Shown one piece after another: positions 36,680 to 45,344 of a stretch of 64,000 nucleotides of DNA. The notes below the pieces were generated by a model that saw only the letters and a list, made by a program, of their open reading frames with translations, made no database searches and was not told the DNA's origin. Within the stretch, counting starts at the first letter, position 1; each line of letters starts with the position of its first letter. The position numbers and the translations under genes were made by a program. This DNA is from Actinophytocola sp. (lineage in GTDB: Bacteria > Actinomycetota > Actinomycetes > Mycobacteriales > Pseudonocardiaceae): the NCBI GenBank assembly GCA_009377395.1, contig WHUB01000004.1, forward strand, positions 1,785 through 65,784. The letters run 5' to 3'.

Positions 36680-36955
36680 TCACAGGCCGTGCTGGGCGCC
36701 GCGAGAGCCGCTGCGGGAGGCGCGGCGTTGCCAGGCGACGATGCCGAGGCCGACGAAACCGAGACCGACACCCGCGATCGCGGTGCCGAGCCACACGTCG
36801 ACGTTCCGGTCGAACCCCAGCGCCAGCACCAGCAGCACCGCCAGCGCCGCCGCCCACGCCGATGTGCCGATCACGACCGCGGGCATGAGGTCCACCAGCG
36901 GCTTCGGCAGCTCGGGTGGCGCGGCGGGCGGCGGGTCGTCTGGCACATCGGTCAC
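36680..36955 (-). CDS. DUF2530 small membrane protein
   Basis: A 91-residue protein starting at GTG 36955: VTDVPDDPPPAAPPELPKPL, then LVDLMPAVVIGTSAWAAALA as the first membrane helix and a second helix near residues 60-78. DUF2530 proteins (Rv0879c in mycobacteria) always precede a divergent MarR gene, as here. Function unknown. The ORF is open further upstream but the residues there are not family-like. Confidence 0.8.
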   Translation of the reverse strand: MTDVPDDPPPAAPPELPKPLVDLMPAVVIGTSAWAAALAVLLVLALGFDRNVDVWLGTAIAGVGLGFVGLGIVAWQRRASRSGSRGAQHGL

Positions 36956-36995
36956 GGTCTTCAAGCCTACTGTGACCGCTCGGTAGGCTGACGAA

Positions 36996-37427
36996 ATGGC
37001 ACAAGCGGCGCATGAACGCACCCTCGCCAGCCAGCTGCGGCTCGCCGTGGTGAGGCTCAACCGTCGACTGCGGGCGCAGCACCCGCACACGAGCGTGTCG
37101 CTGACCCAGCTGTCGGCGATGTCGACGTTGCACAAGTGCGGCGCGCTGACGCCGGGTCGACTCGCGGCCAAGGAAGGCGTGCAGCCCCCGTCGATGACCA
37201 GAGTGATCGCGGCGCTGGAGGGGCTCGGCTATGTGGAGCGGCAGGCTCACCCCACCGACGGCAGACAGGCGATCGTCGAGCTGACCGAGCACGGCCGGGG
37301 CTACGTCGAGGCGACGATCTCGGCGCGGGAGGCCTGGCTCGACGAGCGGCTGGCGCAACTGTCGGCCGACGAGCGGGAGACGCTGAGCGAAGCCGCCGAG
37401 ATCATCGAACGGATGGCGGAAGGCTGA
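36996..37427 (+). CDS. MarR-family transcriptional regulator
   Basis: A 143-residue MarR protein (Rv0880 counterpart). The winged helix spans about 35-105: LTQLSAMSTLHKCGALTPGR, then PPSMTRVIAALEGLGYVER and the wing HPTDGRQAIVELT. MarR dimers usually bind an operator at their own promoter, so the 40-bp gap to the divergent DUF2530 gene is the likely site. The ligand is unknown. Confidence 0.9.
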   Translation: MAQAAHERTLASQLRLAVVRLNRRLRAQHPHTSVSLTQLSAMSTLHKCGALTPGRLAAKEGVQPPSMTRVIAALEGLGYVERQAHPTDGRQAIVELTEHGRGYVEATISAREAWLDERLAQLSADERETLSEAAEIIERMAEG

Positions 37428-37450
37428 CGCGCACCCCTTGCGCAACACAC

Positions 37451-37469
37451 ATAGGTTAGGCTAGCCTAA
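37451..37469 (+). promoter_or_regulatory. Near-consensus iron box (IdeR/DmdR/DtxR operator)
   Basis: ATAGGTTAGGCTAGCCTAA matches 17 of 19 positions of TTAGGTTAGGCTAACCTAA. TTGCGC at 37438-37443 and TAGCCT at 37462-37467 could be a -35/-10 pair with an 18-base spacer, overlapped by the box. No protein gene begins downstream on either strand: the box lies beyond the stops of both marR and sodA. Confidence 0.8.
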
Positions 37470-37471
37470 TT

Positions 37472-37555
37472 GTTGTCCGCTTCGTGGTGGGAGCGGCAGT
37501 CAGTTCGGGAACAGACAGGGCCCGTGGCGGAGCAAGCGCCACGGGCCCTGTCGTA
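37472..37555 (+). ncRNA. Candidate iron-responsive small RNA
   Basis: If transcription starts about 7 bases after the -10 it would yield an 80-90-base RNA ending at the hairpin 37515-37551. Inside are two more small stems, CCGCT...AGCGG and GTTC-GG-GAAC. The setting resembles IdeR-controlled sRNAs of mycobacteria (MrsI) in layout, not in recognised sequence. The RNA would overlap the sodA 3' untranslated region in antisense. A 34-codon TTG-started frame also spans it but has no ribosome-binding site. Confidence 0.45.
37515..37551. terminator. Strong hairpin terminator of sodA and of the candidate sRNA
   Basis: A perfect 15-bp stem, ACAGGGCCCGTGGCG with CGCCACGGGCCCTGT, closes a 7-base loop GAGCAAG. 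It is 17 bases beyond the sodA stop. There is no U-tract, as is usual in high-GC actinobacteria. Confidence 0.85.
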
Positions 37556-37567
37556 TCGGTATAGATT

Positions 37568-38191
37568 CTAGCTGAGCAGCAGGCCGTTTCCGCCGTTGAC
37601 GGCGTTGTCGAACCGCTTGCCGATCTCAGCCCAGTCGTAGACGTTCCACAGCGCCTTGGCGTAGTCCGGCTTGACGTTCTTGTACTGCAGGTAGAAGGCG
37701 TGCTCCCACATGTCCGTCATCAGGATCGGGATGGTGGGCAGTGCCATGTTGTTGTGGTGGTCGCGCAGCTGCTGGATGATCAGTTTCTTGGCGAGCGGGT
37801 CCCAGGACAGCGCGGCCCAGCCGTTGCCCTGAATGGTCGTGGCGACCGCGTTGTAGTGGGCCTGGAACTTGTCGAACGAGCCGAAGCTGTCGTCGATCGC
37901 GGCGGCCAGCTCGCCGGTCGGCTTGTCACCGCCCTCCGGGGAGAGGATCTTCCACCACACCACGTGGTTGGCGTGCCCGGCGAGGTTGAACGCCAGCGTC
38001 GTCTCCAGGCCGACGATGGCGCCGAAGTCGCCCGCATCGCGCGCCGCTTCGAGCTTCTCCATCGTGTCGTTCGCGCCCTTGACGTAGGTCGCGTGGTGCT
38101 TGCTGTGGTGCAGCTCGTTGATCTCACCGGAGATGTACGGCTCGAGTGCGCCGTAGTCATAATCCAGGTCAGGAAGCTCGTACAGAGCCAT
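37568..38191 (-). CDS. sodA: Superoxide dismutase, Fe/Mn family
   Basis: A 207-residue cytosolic SOD close to mycobacterial SodA. Metal ligands are His28 ([12 protein letters not shown]), the His in GHANHVVWW near 76, and Asp and His in [11 protein letters not shown] near 160-164. Fe and Mn cannot be separated with confidence by eye. ATG 38191 follows AAGGAGG. The gene ends at a perfect hairpin, next to an iron box on the other side, so iron may influence its 3' end through an antisense RNA. Confidence 0.95.
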   Translation of the reverse strand: MALYELPDLDYDYGALEPYISGEINELHHSKHHATYVKGANDTMEKLEAARDAGDFGAIVGLETTLAFNLAGHANHVVWWKILSPEGGDKPTGELAAAIDDSFGSFDKFQAHYNAVATTIQGNGWAALSWDPLAKKLIIQQLRDHHNNMALPTIPILMTDMWEHAFYLQYKNVKPDYAKALWNVYDWAEIGKRFDNAVNGGNGLLLS

Positions 38192-38290
38192 CTGCCCCTC
38201 CTTGAGGTTGACGCGGGTAAGTGGTCCGTGCGTACCCCAACCTAATAGGGATCTCATCGCCGGGCTAACCGGGTGATCAATGCGACGTAG

Positions 38291-39811
38291 TCACACCGGC
38301 CAGGTGTGCACCGGATCGCCCGCGTGCATGTGGTCCGTGTAGCGGATGAGCATGTCGTGCAACGCCGACTCGCGATCGGCGCCCGCGCGCTCCAGCCGGT
38401 CGACACAGTCCCGCTGCCACGCGGAGCCGGTGCGCCGGGTGAGGCAGCGGCGCTCGATGATGCCGAGGTAGCGGTCAGCGGCCCGCGCCGACACCCCGGC
38501 CGAGGCCAGCCCTGCCGCGGCCAGCGGCAGCAGCACCCGCAGCACCAGCTCGTCCGGACTCGACCAGCCGACATCCGGCCAGTACAGCTGCGCGTCCATG
38601 CCGTCGCGCGCGCCGTTGTAGAGGTTCGTCTCGGCGGTCGCGAACGACATCGCCGACCAGACCGGGCGTTCCGCCTCCGCCAGCGCTCGCTGCGCGCCGT
38701 AGAAGAACGCCGCGTTGGCGGCGATGTCGGCCACCGTCGGTCCGGCGGGCAGCACCCGGTTCTCCACCCGCAGATGCGCGACGCCGTCGACGCCGTCGAC
38801 GACGTCGTAGACCGGCCGGTTCCAGCGCCACACCGTGCCGTTGTGCATCCGCAGCTCGGTCAGCTTCGGCGCGCCGCCCGACTCGAGGACATCGATCGGA
38901 TCCTCCGAGTCGGTCTCGGTCAGCAGGCCGGGGAAGTAGCGCACGTTCTCCTCGAACAGGTCGAAGATCGACGTGATCCACTTCTCGCCGAACCACACCC
39001 TCGGTCGCACGCCCTGGTTCTTCAGCTCCTGCGGCCGGGTGTCGGTCGACTGCAGGAACAGCGGAATCCGGGTCTCGTGCCACAACGCCTTGCCGAGCAG
39101 GAACGGCGAGTTCGAGCCGATCGCGAGCTGCACGCCCGCGAGGCACTGCGACGCGTTCCAGTAGGGAGCGAACTCGTCCGGGCCGACCTGCAAGTGCAGC
39201 TGCGCGGAGGTGCACGCGGCCTCGGGCAGGATCGAGTCGGCGTGGCTGCGCAGCGTCTCCGGACGCCTGCCGGGCAGCGCCAGCCCCTCCATCTCCAGCT
39301 GGGTCCGCTCGCCGCGCGCGGCGAGGATCTCGTCGTTGAGCAGCGAGTAGCGCGGGTTGCTCGTCAGCCACTTCGCCTCGAAGTGCTCCTCGTCCAGCGT
39401 CGGCAGGATGCCGATCATCGCGAGGCTCGCGCCCGCGTGCGCCGCCGAGATGTCGGCCTTGGTGAGGGAGTCGCGCAGCCAGCCGTCCAATTCGAACAGA
39501 GCGTCGCCGCCGAGGGTGCGGGGCGGCACGTTCAGTTCGAGGTTGTGCTGGCCGAGCTCCGATGTGAACACCGGATCGGCGAGGTGGTCGAGCACCTCGC
39601 CGTTGCTCATCGACGGCCGCATCGCGCCGTCGATGAGGTTCAGCTCGAGTTCGAGCCCGATTCGTTGCGGCTGCTCACAAAACCGCCCTTCCGTCAGCAT
39701 CAGCTCGACCGAGTCGAGACAGCGCTGCACCTTGCGCCGGTAGTGTGCTCGCTCGGAGTTCGCCAGTACCTCGTTGACCATCCTGCCCCGCTTTTTCTCT
39801 CTTCGGCTCAT
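38291..39811 (-). CDS. GCS2-family glutamate-cysteine ligase-like enzyme
   Basis: A 506-residue protein of the carboxylate-amine/glutamate-cysteine ligase 2 family: IGLELELNLID near residue 50 (Glu residues for Mg-ATP), LGQHNLELNVPP, TSAQLHLQV, AIGSNSPFLLGKALWHETR and LRVENRVLPAGPT. The reaction would be ATP-dependent joining of glutamate to an amine. The partner is not certain. It is longer than YbdK-type members. ATG 39811 is used; ATG 39781 (MVNEVLANSERAHYRRK) is an alternative. It runs in the same direction as sodA, 99 bp ahead of it. Confidence 0.78.
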   Translation of the reverse strand: MSRREKKRGRMVNEVLANSERAHYRRKVQRCLDSVELMLTEGRFCEQPQRIGLELELNLIDGAMRPSMSNGEVLDHLADPVFTSELGQHNLELNVPPRTLGGDALFELDGWLRDSLTKADISAAHAGASLAMIGILPTLDEEHFEAKWLTSNPRYSLLNDEILAARGERTQLEMEGLALPGRRPETLRSHADSILPEAACTSAQLHLQVGPDEFAPYWNASQCLAGVQLAIGSNSPFLLGKALWHETRIPLFLQSTDTRPQELKNQGVRPRVWFGEKWITSIFDLFEENVRYFPGLLTETDSEDPIDVLESGGAPKLTELRMHNGTVWRWNRPVYDVVDGVDGVAHLRVENRVLPAGPTVADIAANAAFFYGAQRALAEAERPVWSAMSFATAETNLYNGARDGMDAQLYWPDVGWSSPDELVLRVLLPLAAAGLASAGVSARAADRYLGIIERRCLTRRTGSAWQRDCVDRLERAGADRESALHDMLIRYTDHMHAGDPVHTWPV

Positions 39812-39992
39812 GGCGAACCCCCGGCGAACAACCGTGACACAGGTATTGACGCCCCAGCTAGCGGCCAAACTGGTGCTCTCGGTGAGTGAGAGCTAACGCT
39901 GCGCGATCAGGCCTCGGCGTGTCGTTTTCCGGCTGGCCGATCGGCCTAACCCGCGCGGGGAGAATGCGCAGCACGATGGCAGAGTCAGGGGC

Positions 39993-40805
39993 GTGGCAAC
40001 CGAGATCGTCATCGACGGTCCCGCCGACAACCGCGTCGACGACTTCCGGGATCTCAAACGCGCTGACCGGCGGCCGGACCGTCCCGGCGGCCGGGGACTG
40101 GTGATCGCCGAGGGCACGGTCGTCGTGCGCCGGATGCTGGCATCGCCGTACCGCGTGCACGCGTTGCTCGGGGTGCGGCGGCGTGTCGAGGAGTTGCGCG
40201 ACGACCTCGCCGACGTTAGTTGTCCCGCCTACGTCGCGCCCGCCGACGTCATGGCCACCGTGGTCGGGTTCCACCTCAACCGGGGCGTGCTCGCCGTCGC
40301 CGATCGCGTGCCACGGCCGTCAGTCGCGAAACTCGCCGCGAGCGCACGCACCGTGGCCGTGCTCGAGGGCGTCGGCGACCACGAGAACATCGGCTCGTTG
40401 TTCCGCAACGCCGCCGCGCTCGGCGTCGACGCGGTCTTGCTGGGCGCCGGGTGTGCCGATCCGCTGTACCGGCGCAGCGTGCGGGTGTCGATGGGACACG
40501 TGCTGCGGGTCCCGTTCGCGACCGACGAGCAGTGGCCGGACGCGCTGGACACCTTGCGCGGCAACGGGTTCCGCGTCGCGGCGCTGACACCGAGCGCGGA
40601 CGCCGTGGCGGTGCGCGAGGCCGTGGCGCGGCCCGGCGAGCGGGTCGCGGTGCTGCTCGGCGCCGAGGGCGACGGGTTGTCGGACGCGGCCATCGCGGCG
40701 TCGGATGTCGCGGTGCGCATCCCGATGGCCGGCGGCGTCGACTCACTCAATGTGGCCACCGCGGGCGCCATTGCGTTCTACGAGCTTGGCTGTGGAGTGC
40801 GCTAG
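39993..40805 (+). CDS. TrmH/SpoU-family RNA 2'-O-methyltransferase
   Basis: A 270-residue SPOUT methyltransferase, the counterpart of Rv0881. An N-terminal substrate-binding domain is followed by the knotted domain, with motif 1 NIGSLFRNAAALGVDAVLLG (near 128), motif 2 VLLGAEGDGLSD and motif 3 IPMAGGVDSLNVATAGAI. It would methylate rRNA or tRNA ribose using SAM. GTG 39993. Confidence 0.9.
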   Translation: MATEIVIDGPADNRVDDFRDLKRADRRPDRPGGRGLVIAEGTVVVRRMLASPYRVHALLGVRRRVEELRDDLADVSCPAYVAPADVMATVVGFHLNRGVLAVADRVPRPSVAKLAASARTVAVLEGVGDHENIGSLFRNAAALGVDAVLLGAGCADPLYRRSVRVSMGHVLRVPFATDEQWPDALDTLRGNGFRVAALTPSADAVAVREAVARPGERVAVLLGAEGDGLSDAAIAASDVAVRIPMAGGVDSLNVATAGAIAFYELGCGVR

Positions 40806-40843
40806 GTTGGACCGGATAGCCGAGTCCGAGTCGGGAGGAGCAG

Positions 40844-41494
40844 GTGGAGCTGCGGGTCCGAGGTGATCGCGCCGTGCTCGCCCGGGGCGACACCGATGCC
40901 GGAGACGAGCTCGCGCCGGAGCAACTGCCGCTCGGGGCCGACCTCGCCGCCGCGCTGCACGAGTGGGCGCGGGTTGCCGCCGCGATGCGCAAGGCGGCGA
41001 CCGGCGAGGGCGCCGGGCTGTCCGGCGCGGGCGACGACGCCGTCGGCGTGGTCTCGCGACGCGGGCGACAGCTCGCGGGCAGGGTCGCCACCGAGATGCG
41101 CATGACGGTGCATTACCGCGATCCCGTCACCGAGGTCGCCACCGTCGTCGTGCCGAGCTCGGACGAGGGCAGGCGGCGCGGGCCACGGCATGCGCGCGGC
41201 TACGACACCGGGCTGTTCCGCCGGACGCCGGGCGAGCCGACGCCGTGGGGACTCGGGCTCACCGCGTCGGGCATCGTCGGGGTCGTCTCGCTCGTCGCGA
41301 TGCTCGGGCTGATCTCGACGCTCGACCGCGCGATGCAGGGCTGGGTCGCCCTGCTCGGCGCCCTGGTCGTCACCGGCGGCCTGCTGCCGTCGCTGTGGAT
41401 CGGCAGGCGGGTGCCGATCATGCGCTGGGTGTGTTACGGCGCGGCGGCCGGCCTCGCGCTCTCGTGGGTCGGCGCGGTGTTCCTGCTGACGTAG
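40844..41494 (+). CDS. DUF2537 membrane protein
   Basis: A 216-residue protein starting at GTG 40844, 7 bases after GGGAGGAG. The N-terminal about 120 residues are soluble and charged. Three or four hydrophobic helices follow from about 130 to 215. It matches Rv0882 in position, after the methyltransferase gene. Function unknown. Its stop TAG is shared with the left end of MITE copy 4. Confidence 0.8.
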   Translation: MELRVRGDRAVLARGDTDAGDELAPEQLPLGADLAAALHEWARVAAAMRKAATGEGAGLSGAGDDAVGVVSRRGRQLAGRVATEMRMTVHYRDPVTEVATVVVPSSDEGRRRGPRHARGYDTGLFRRTPGEPTPWGLGLTASGIVGVVSLVAMLGLISTLDRAMQGWVALLGALVVTGGLLPSLWIGRRVPIMRWVCYGAAAGLALSWVGAVFLLT

Positions 41495-41656
41495 GTCGTG
41501 TCCCGTGGGTCTCGGTCGATGGGATCGGTGATCCAGACCGTTTGTGGCAAGGCGGAGGAGGAGAGCCATAGCGGAGCTATGGCCGACGACGACAACGCTG
41601 CCATCGGACGGTCTGGGCGCCGAGACCGCGACCACGGATCCGCGGGACACGACCTT
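41492..41656. mobile_element. MITE-like palindromic element, copy 4 (inverted relative to copies 1-3)
   Basis: About 161 bp with ends AGGTCGTGTCCCGTGGGTC and, from the right, AGGTCGTGTCCCGCGGATCC. The centre CCATAGCGGAGCTATGG and GGCAAGGCGGAGGAG are those of copy 1 read from the other strand. It fills the gap between convergent genes, and its left TAG is the stop of the DUF2537 gene. Confidence 0.85.
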
Positions 41657-41662
41657 GCGGTC

Positions 41663-42232
41663 CTACGCCGACGGGTTCGCCAGGTGCAGGTCCGACTGCG
41701 GCCGGGTCACGCGGATGCTGTCGGCGACGCGCATCGCGGCGGTCAGCACGGCCTGGCAGCCCGCCTCGTTCGCGGTGCTGACGGTCATCAGCGCGAGGTG
41801 CGCGCCGTCCGGCGCCGGGATCTGGAACTCCGCCGTGATGCGGGGCAGCACCGTGTCGAGACCGTGGCCGGCGAGGTCGGGCGGCAGCCGGTACTCGCCC
41901 GCCGTCACCGCCACGATCGCGGGCCCGGTCGCCAGCCGGATCACCCTGACGTCGGCGTGCGGGTGGCGGGCGCGGTACCGCTGCCGTAGCCGCGCGACCG
42001 AGTCGTCGCCGTCGAGCGGGACGACGGCCGCGGCGAGGTCGGCGAGCACCGGATCGGCGACGGCGTCACCCTCCACGGCGAACCGGCCGTAGAGCCGGAT
42101 GTTCTCCTCCGGCAGCGACTGCGCGAACCAGGTGACGTACCTCGGCAGCCCGGTGTGCGTGTCCGGGTCGTGCAGCGGCAGGCTGACGAACCCGGGTGGC
42201 GGCGTCAGCAGCAGCTCGGGCGCGGGCGTCAT
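41663..42232 (-). CDS. Hypothetical protein, third gene of an ESX-like operon
   Basis: A 189-residue soluble-looking protein with PPPGFVSLPLHDPDTHTG near the start, SLPEENIRLYGRF, and ALMTVSTANEAGCQAVLTAA near the end. No signal peptide or membrane segment. The alternating strand/helix pattern and final helix recall Mog1/PsbP-like (LpqN-type) folds, but this is a guess. It is coupled by ATGA to the WXG-like gene before it, which suggests a role as partner or chaperone of those proteins. Confidence 0.55.
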   Translation of the reverse strand: MTPAPELLLTPPPGFVSLPLHDPDTHTGLPRYVTWFAQSLPEENIRLYGRFAVEGDAVADPVLADLAAAVVPLDGDDSVARLRQRYRARHPHADVRVIRLATGPAIVAVTAGEYRLPPDLAGHGLDTVLPRITAEFQIPAPDGAHLALMTVSTANEAGCQAVLTAAMRVADSIRVTRPQSDLHLANPSA

Positions 42233-42768
42233 GTCCCGCACTCCTCGGCGATGGCGTTCGACAGCGCGACCGCGACCGGGTCAGCGCTGGCCGCGCCCCG
42301 GCTGAGGTCGCGCGGCACCCAGTACCGATCGAGGTCGTCGGCGACCGACGCCCGGCGGAGCAGCCCGGCGATGCGATGGGCGGCGTCGTCATGCTGTTGC
42401 GCGAGCCGTCGCGCCGCGTCCCTGGACGCATCGAGCTCGTCGGACGCGCCGTGGTCGCGGGCCGCGCGCGCCGCCAGCTCCAGCTCCCGAGCCTGCCGTT
42501 GCAGCTCGCCGAGGTCGGCGTGCCAGTCGGTGAGTGCCGTCGCGGCCCGCGACATCGACCAGGCGGCCGTGTCGAGGTCTGCGCGCAGCGTGTCGACGCG
42601 CCGGGCGAACGCCTCGCTCGCCTCGCCGCGCCAAGTCTGCGGCTCGGCCATGGCGTCGCGGGCGTACCGGAGCTGGTCCCCGGCCCGCCGGTATCGCTGC
42701 GCGATCGCCTCGATCCGGCTCAGCTCGCCGGGCGCCGGGTCGAAGCCGAGCGCGTCGAACGTCGTCAT
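42229..42768 (-). CDS. WXG100-like helical protein, probable type VII secretion substrate
   Basis: A 179-residue protein. The first about 100 residues form a helical hairpin with TWRGEASEAFARRVDTLRAD, containing the W-x-G turn (WRG) typical of WXG100/ESX substrates. The last about 80 residues are also helical. ATGA overlaps link it to the 103-residue gene before and the 189-residue gene after. No ESX secretion machinery genes are in the window. Confidence 0.65.
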   Translation of the reverse strand: MTTFDALGFDPAPGELSRIEAIAQRYRRAGDQLRYARDAMAEPQTWRGEASEAFARRVDTLRADLDTAAWSMSRAATALTDWHADLGELQRQARELELAARAARDHGASDELDASRDAARRLAQQHDDAAHRIAGLLRRASVADDLDRYWVPRDLSRGAASADPVAVALSNAIAEECGT

Positions 42769-43076
42769 GCTCCGGTCCCGCCGAGCGCGGCGGCGATGTG
42801 GCCGTCGAACCGCTCGGCGGCGGCCTCGTCACGCCCCTGATAGTCACGGGCGGCGTCGTGCAGCCGTTCGACGACGTCTTCCGCCGCCGTGGCCAGCGCC
42901 CTCAGGTCGTGCCGCCCGCTCTCCTCGAACTCGCGTGCCGCGTCCGCGAGGACGGGGTGGCCGAGCTGGCCGTGCGTGGTCAGCGTGCCGCTCGCCACCC
43001 TGATGAGCTGGCTGCTGTCCGCCAGCGTCCCGATGAGCCCGACGAGCTCGGCGATGTCTGCCGCGTACCCGGTCAT
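42765..43076 (-). CDS. Small helical ESX/EspC-like protein (103 aa)
   Basis: A 103-residue all-helical protein starting at ATG 43076 after GGGAGGGG. VASGTLTTHGQLGHPVLADA and the length fit the ESX substrate-like or EspC/type VII diderm families. It heads a three-gene operon. It would form a heterodimer with the next product if the ESX analogy holds. No signal peptide, as usual for that pathway. Confidence 0.6.
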   Translation of the reverse strand: MTGYAADIAELVGLIGTLADSSQLIRVASGTLTTHGQLGHPVLADAAREFEESGRHDLRALATAAEDVVERLHDAARDYQGRDEAAAERFDGHIAAALGGTGA

Positions 43077-43138
43077 CCGATCCCCTCCCGCCTGCCTGCT
43101 GGATCAGACGAGGCAGGGGCCGATCGGGTTCCCGCTGG

Positions 43139-43987
43139 TCAGCCGCGCTGGCTGCGGACGCCGAGCAGGACGTCCTCCCACGCCGGCACGGCAGGATGGG
43201 TCTTCTTGGTCTTGCGCCGCTGTGCCGCCGGTGCCTCCTCGGCGGGAGCCTCCGGTTCGGCGTTCTCGTCCGGCGCGGGCAGCGGGGCCTCGATCACGGT
43301 CGCCTCGCTGGGCTCCGGCTCGGGCTCGGGTTCCCAGCTGGGATCGAGCGTCGCCTGCGGGGCCTCCTGCTCCTCGACGACGGGTCGCAGCGTGCGCGGC
43401 GACCGGCGGATCTCCGGCTCGTGCAGGTCGGCGGCGTTGTCGTCGAGCGCGGTCACGGTGCCGCCGTGCGCGCCGGGCGAGAACGACCAGTGCGCGCTGT
43501 TGTCCGATCGCCCGGTCTGCCACCGCAGGTCGATGATCCACTTGCCGCCCTCGCCGCGCCAGGCGTCCCAGGCGGCCGTGCTGTAGTCCTGCCCGCGCAC
43601 GCCGAACGCGTAGGCGACGACCTCGTCGAGGGTGCGCACGTCGGGGCCGTCCTCGCGCACCGGATGGGCGTCCTGGGCCAGCTCGGCGGTGCGGGATCGC
43701 TCCAGCAGCACCGGATACGCGTAGCGCTCGACGCGCGCCTCGGGAATTCCGGCGCTCGCCGCGAGGTGTGCGACGGTCTCGCCCGCCCGGATGCGGGCCT
43801 GGATCTCACGTGGGCGCATCTGGCTCTCCAACTCGATCTGGATCTGTCCGAGCCGGGTGATATCGCCGCGTGCTGCTGCGCGTAACCGCTCGTCGGCCGG
43901 GAGCAGGAACTTCTCACCACGCTCGGGGTCTTCGCACACGATGGACGTCCCGTCCTCGTGCAGCCCGATTACCCGTAGCGCTCGCAT
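43139..43987 (-). CDS. sepH: Septation protein SepH
   Basis: A 282-residue DUF3071 protein. The N-terminal about 170 residues (MRALRVIGLHEDGTSIVC, then LRAAARGDITRLGQIQIELE) are the conserved SepH domain with a helix-turn-helix (GETVAHLAASAGIPEARVER). The rest is acidic and disordered. SepH binds FtsZ and helps Z-ring assembly in actinobacteria (Rv0883c in mycobacteria). ATG 43987 follows GGGAGG. It is divergent in spacing but the same strand as serC. Confidence 0.9.
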   Translation of the reverse strand: MRALRVIGLHEDGTSIVCEDPERGEKFLLPADERLRAAARGDITRLGQIQIELESQMRPREIQARIRAGETVAHLAASAGIPEARVERYAYPVLLERSRTAELAQDAHPVREDGPDVRTLDEVVAYAFGVRGQDYSTAAWDAWRGEGGKWIIDLRWQTGRSDNSAHWSFSPGAHGGTVTALDDNAADLHEPEIRRSPRTLRPVVEEQEAPQATLDPSWEPEPEPEPSEATVIEAPLPAPDENAEPEAPAEEAPAAQRRKTKKTHPAVPAWEDVLLGVRSQRG

Positions 43988-44115
43988 TCCCGCCTCCCAC
44001 GACAGTCACCTATCCGAGTGGTAACCGTAGGTCGGCGTGGCGCCTTGACGTTCGAGGCGCGCCGATACTTCGCCGATCTCGTCGTGTTGATCACGCGGAC
44101 GGGCTAAGCCGGATG

Positions 44116-44148
44116 ACACCTCGCGGACGCCCGGCGTCCGCGAGGTGT
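44116..44148. terminator. Terminator hairpin of serC
   Basis: A perfect 15-bp stem, ACACCTCGCGGACGC with GCGTCCGCGAGGTGT, closes on CCG, 11 bases beyond the serC stop. Confidence 0.85.
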
Positions 44149-44159
44149 TCCACCGGGAG

Positions 44160-45344
<1,185 letters not shown>

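Noticed and set aside
37470-37573. 34-codon TTG-started reading frame in the candidate sRNA
   Set aside because: No ribosome-binding site, and it runs through the terminator stem. I favour a non-coding RNA.
41498-41989. Open frame starting in MITE copy 4, and similar frames in copies 2 and 3
   Set aside because: These frames read a palindromic repeat. The recurring MGFVIQ-type peptides come from the repeat and not from a protein family.
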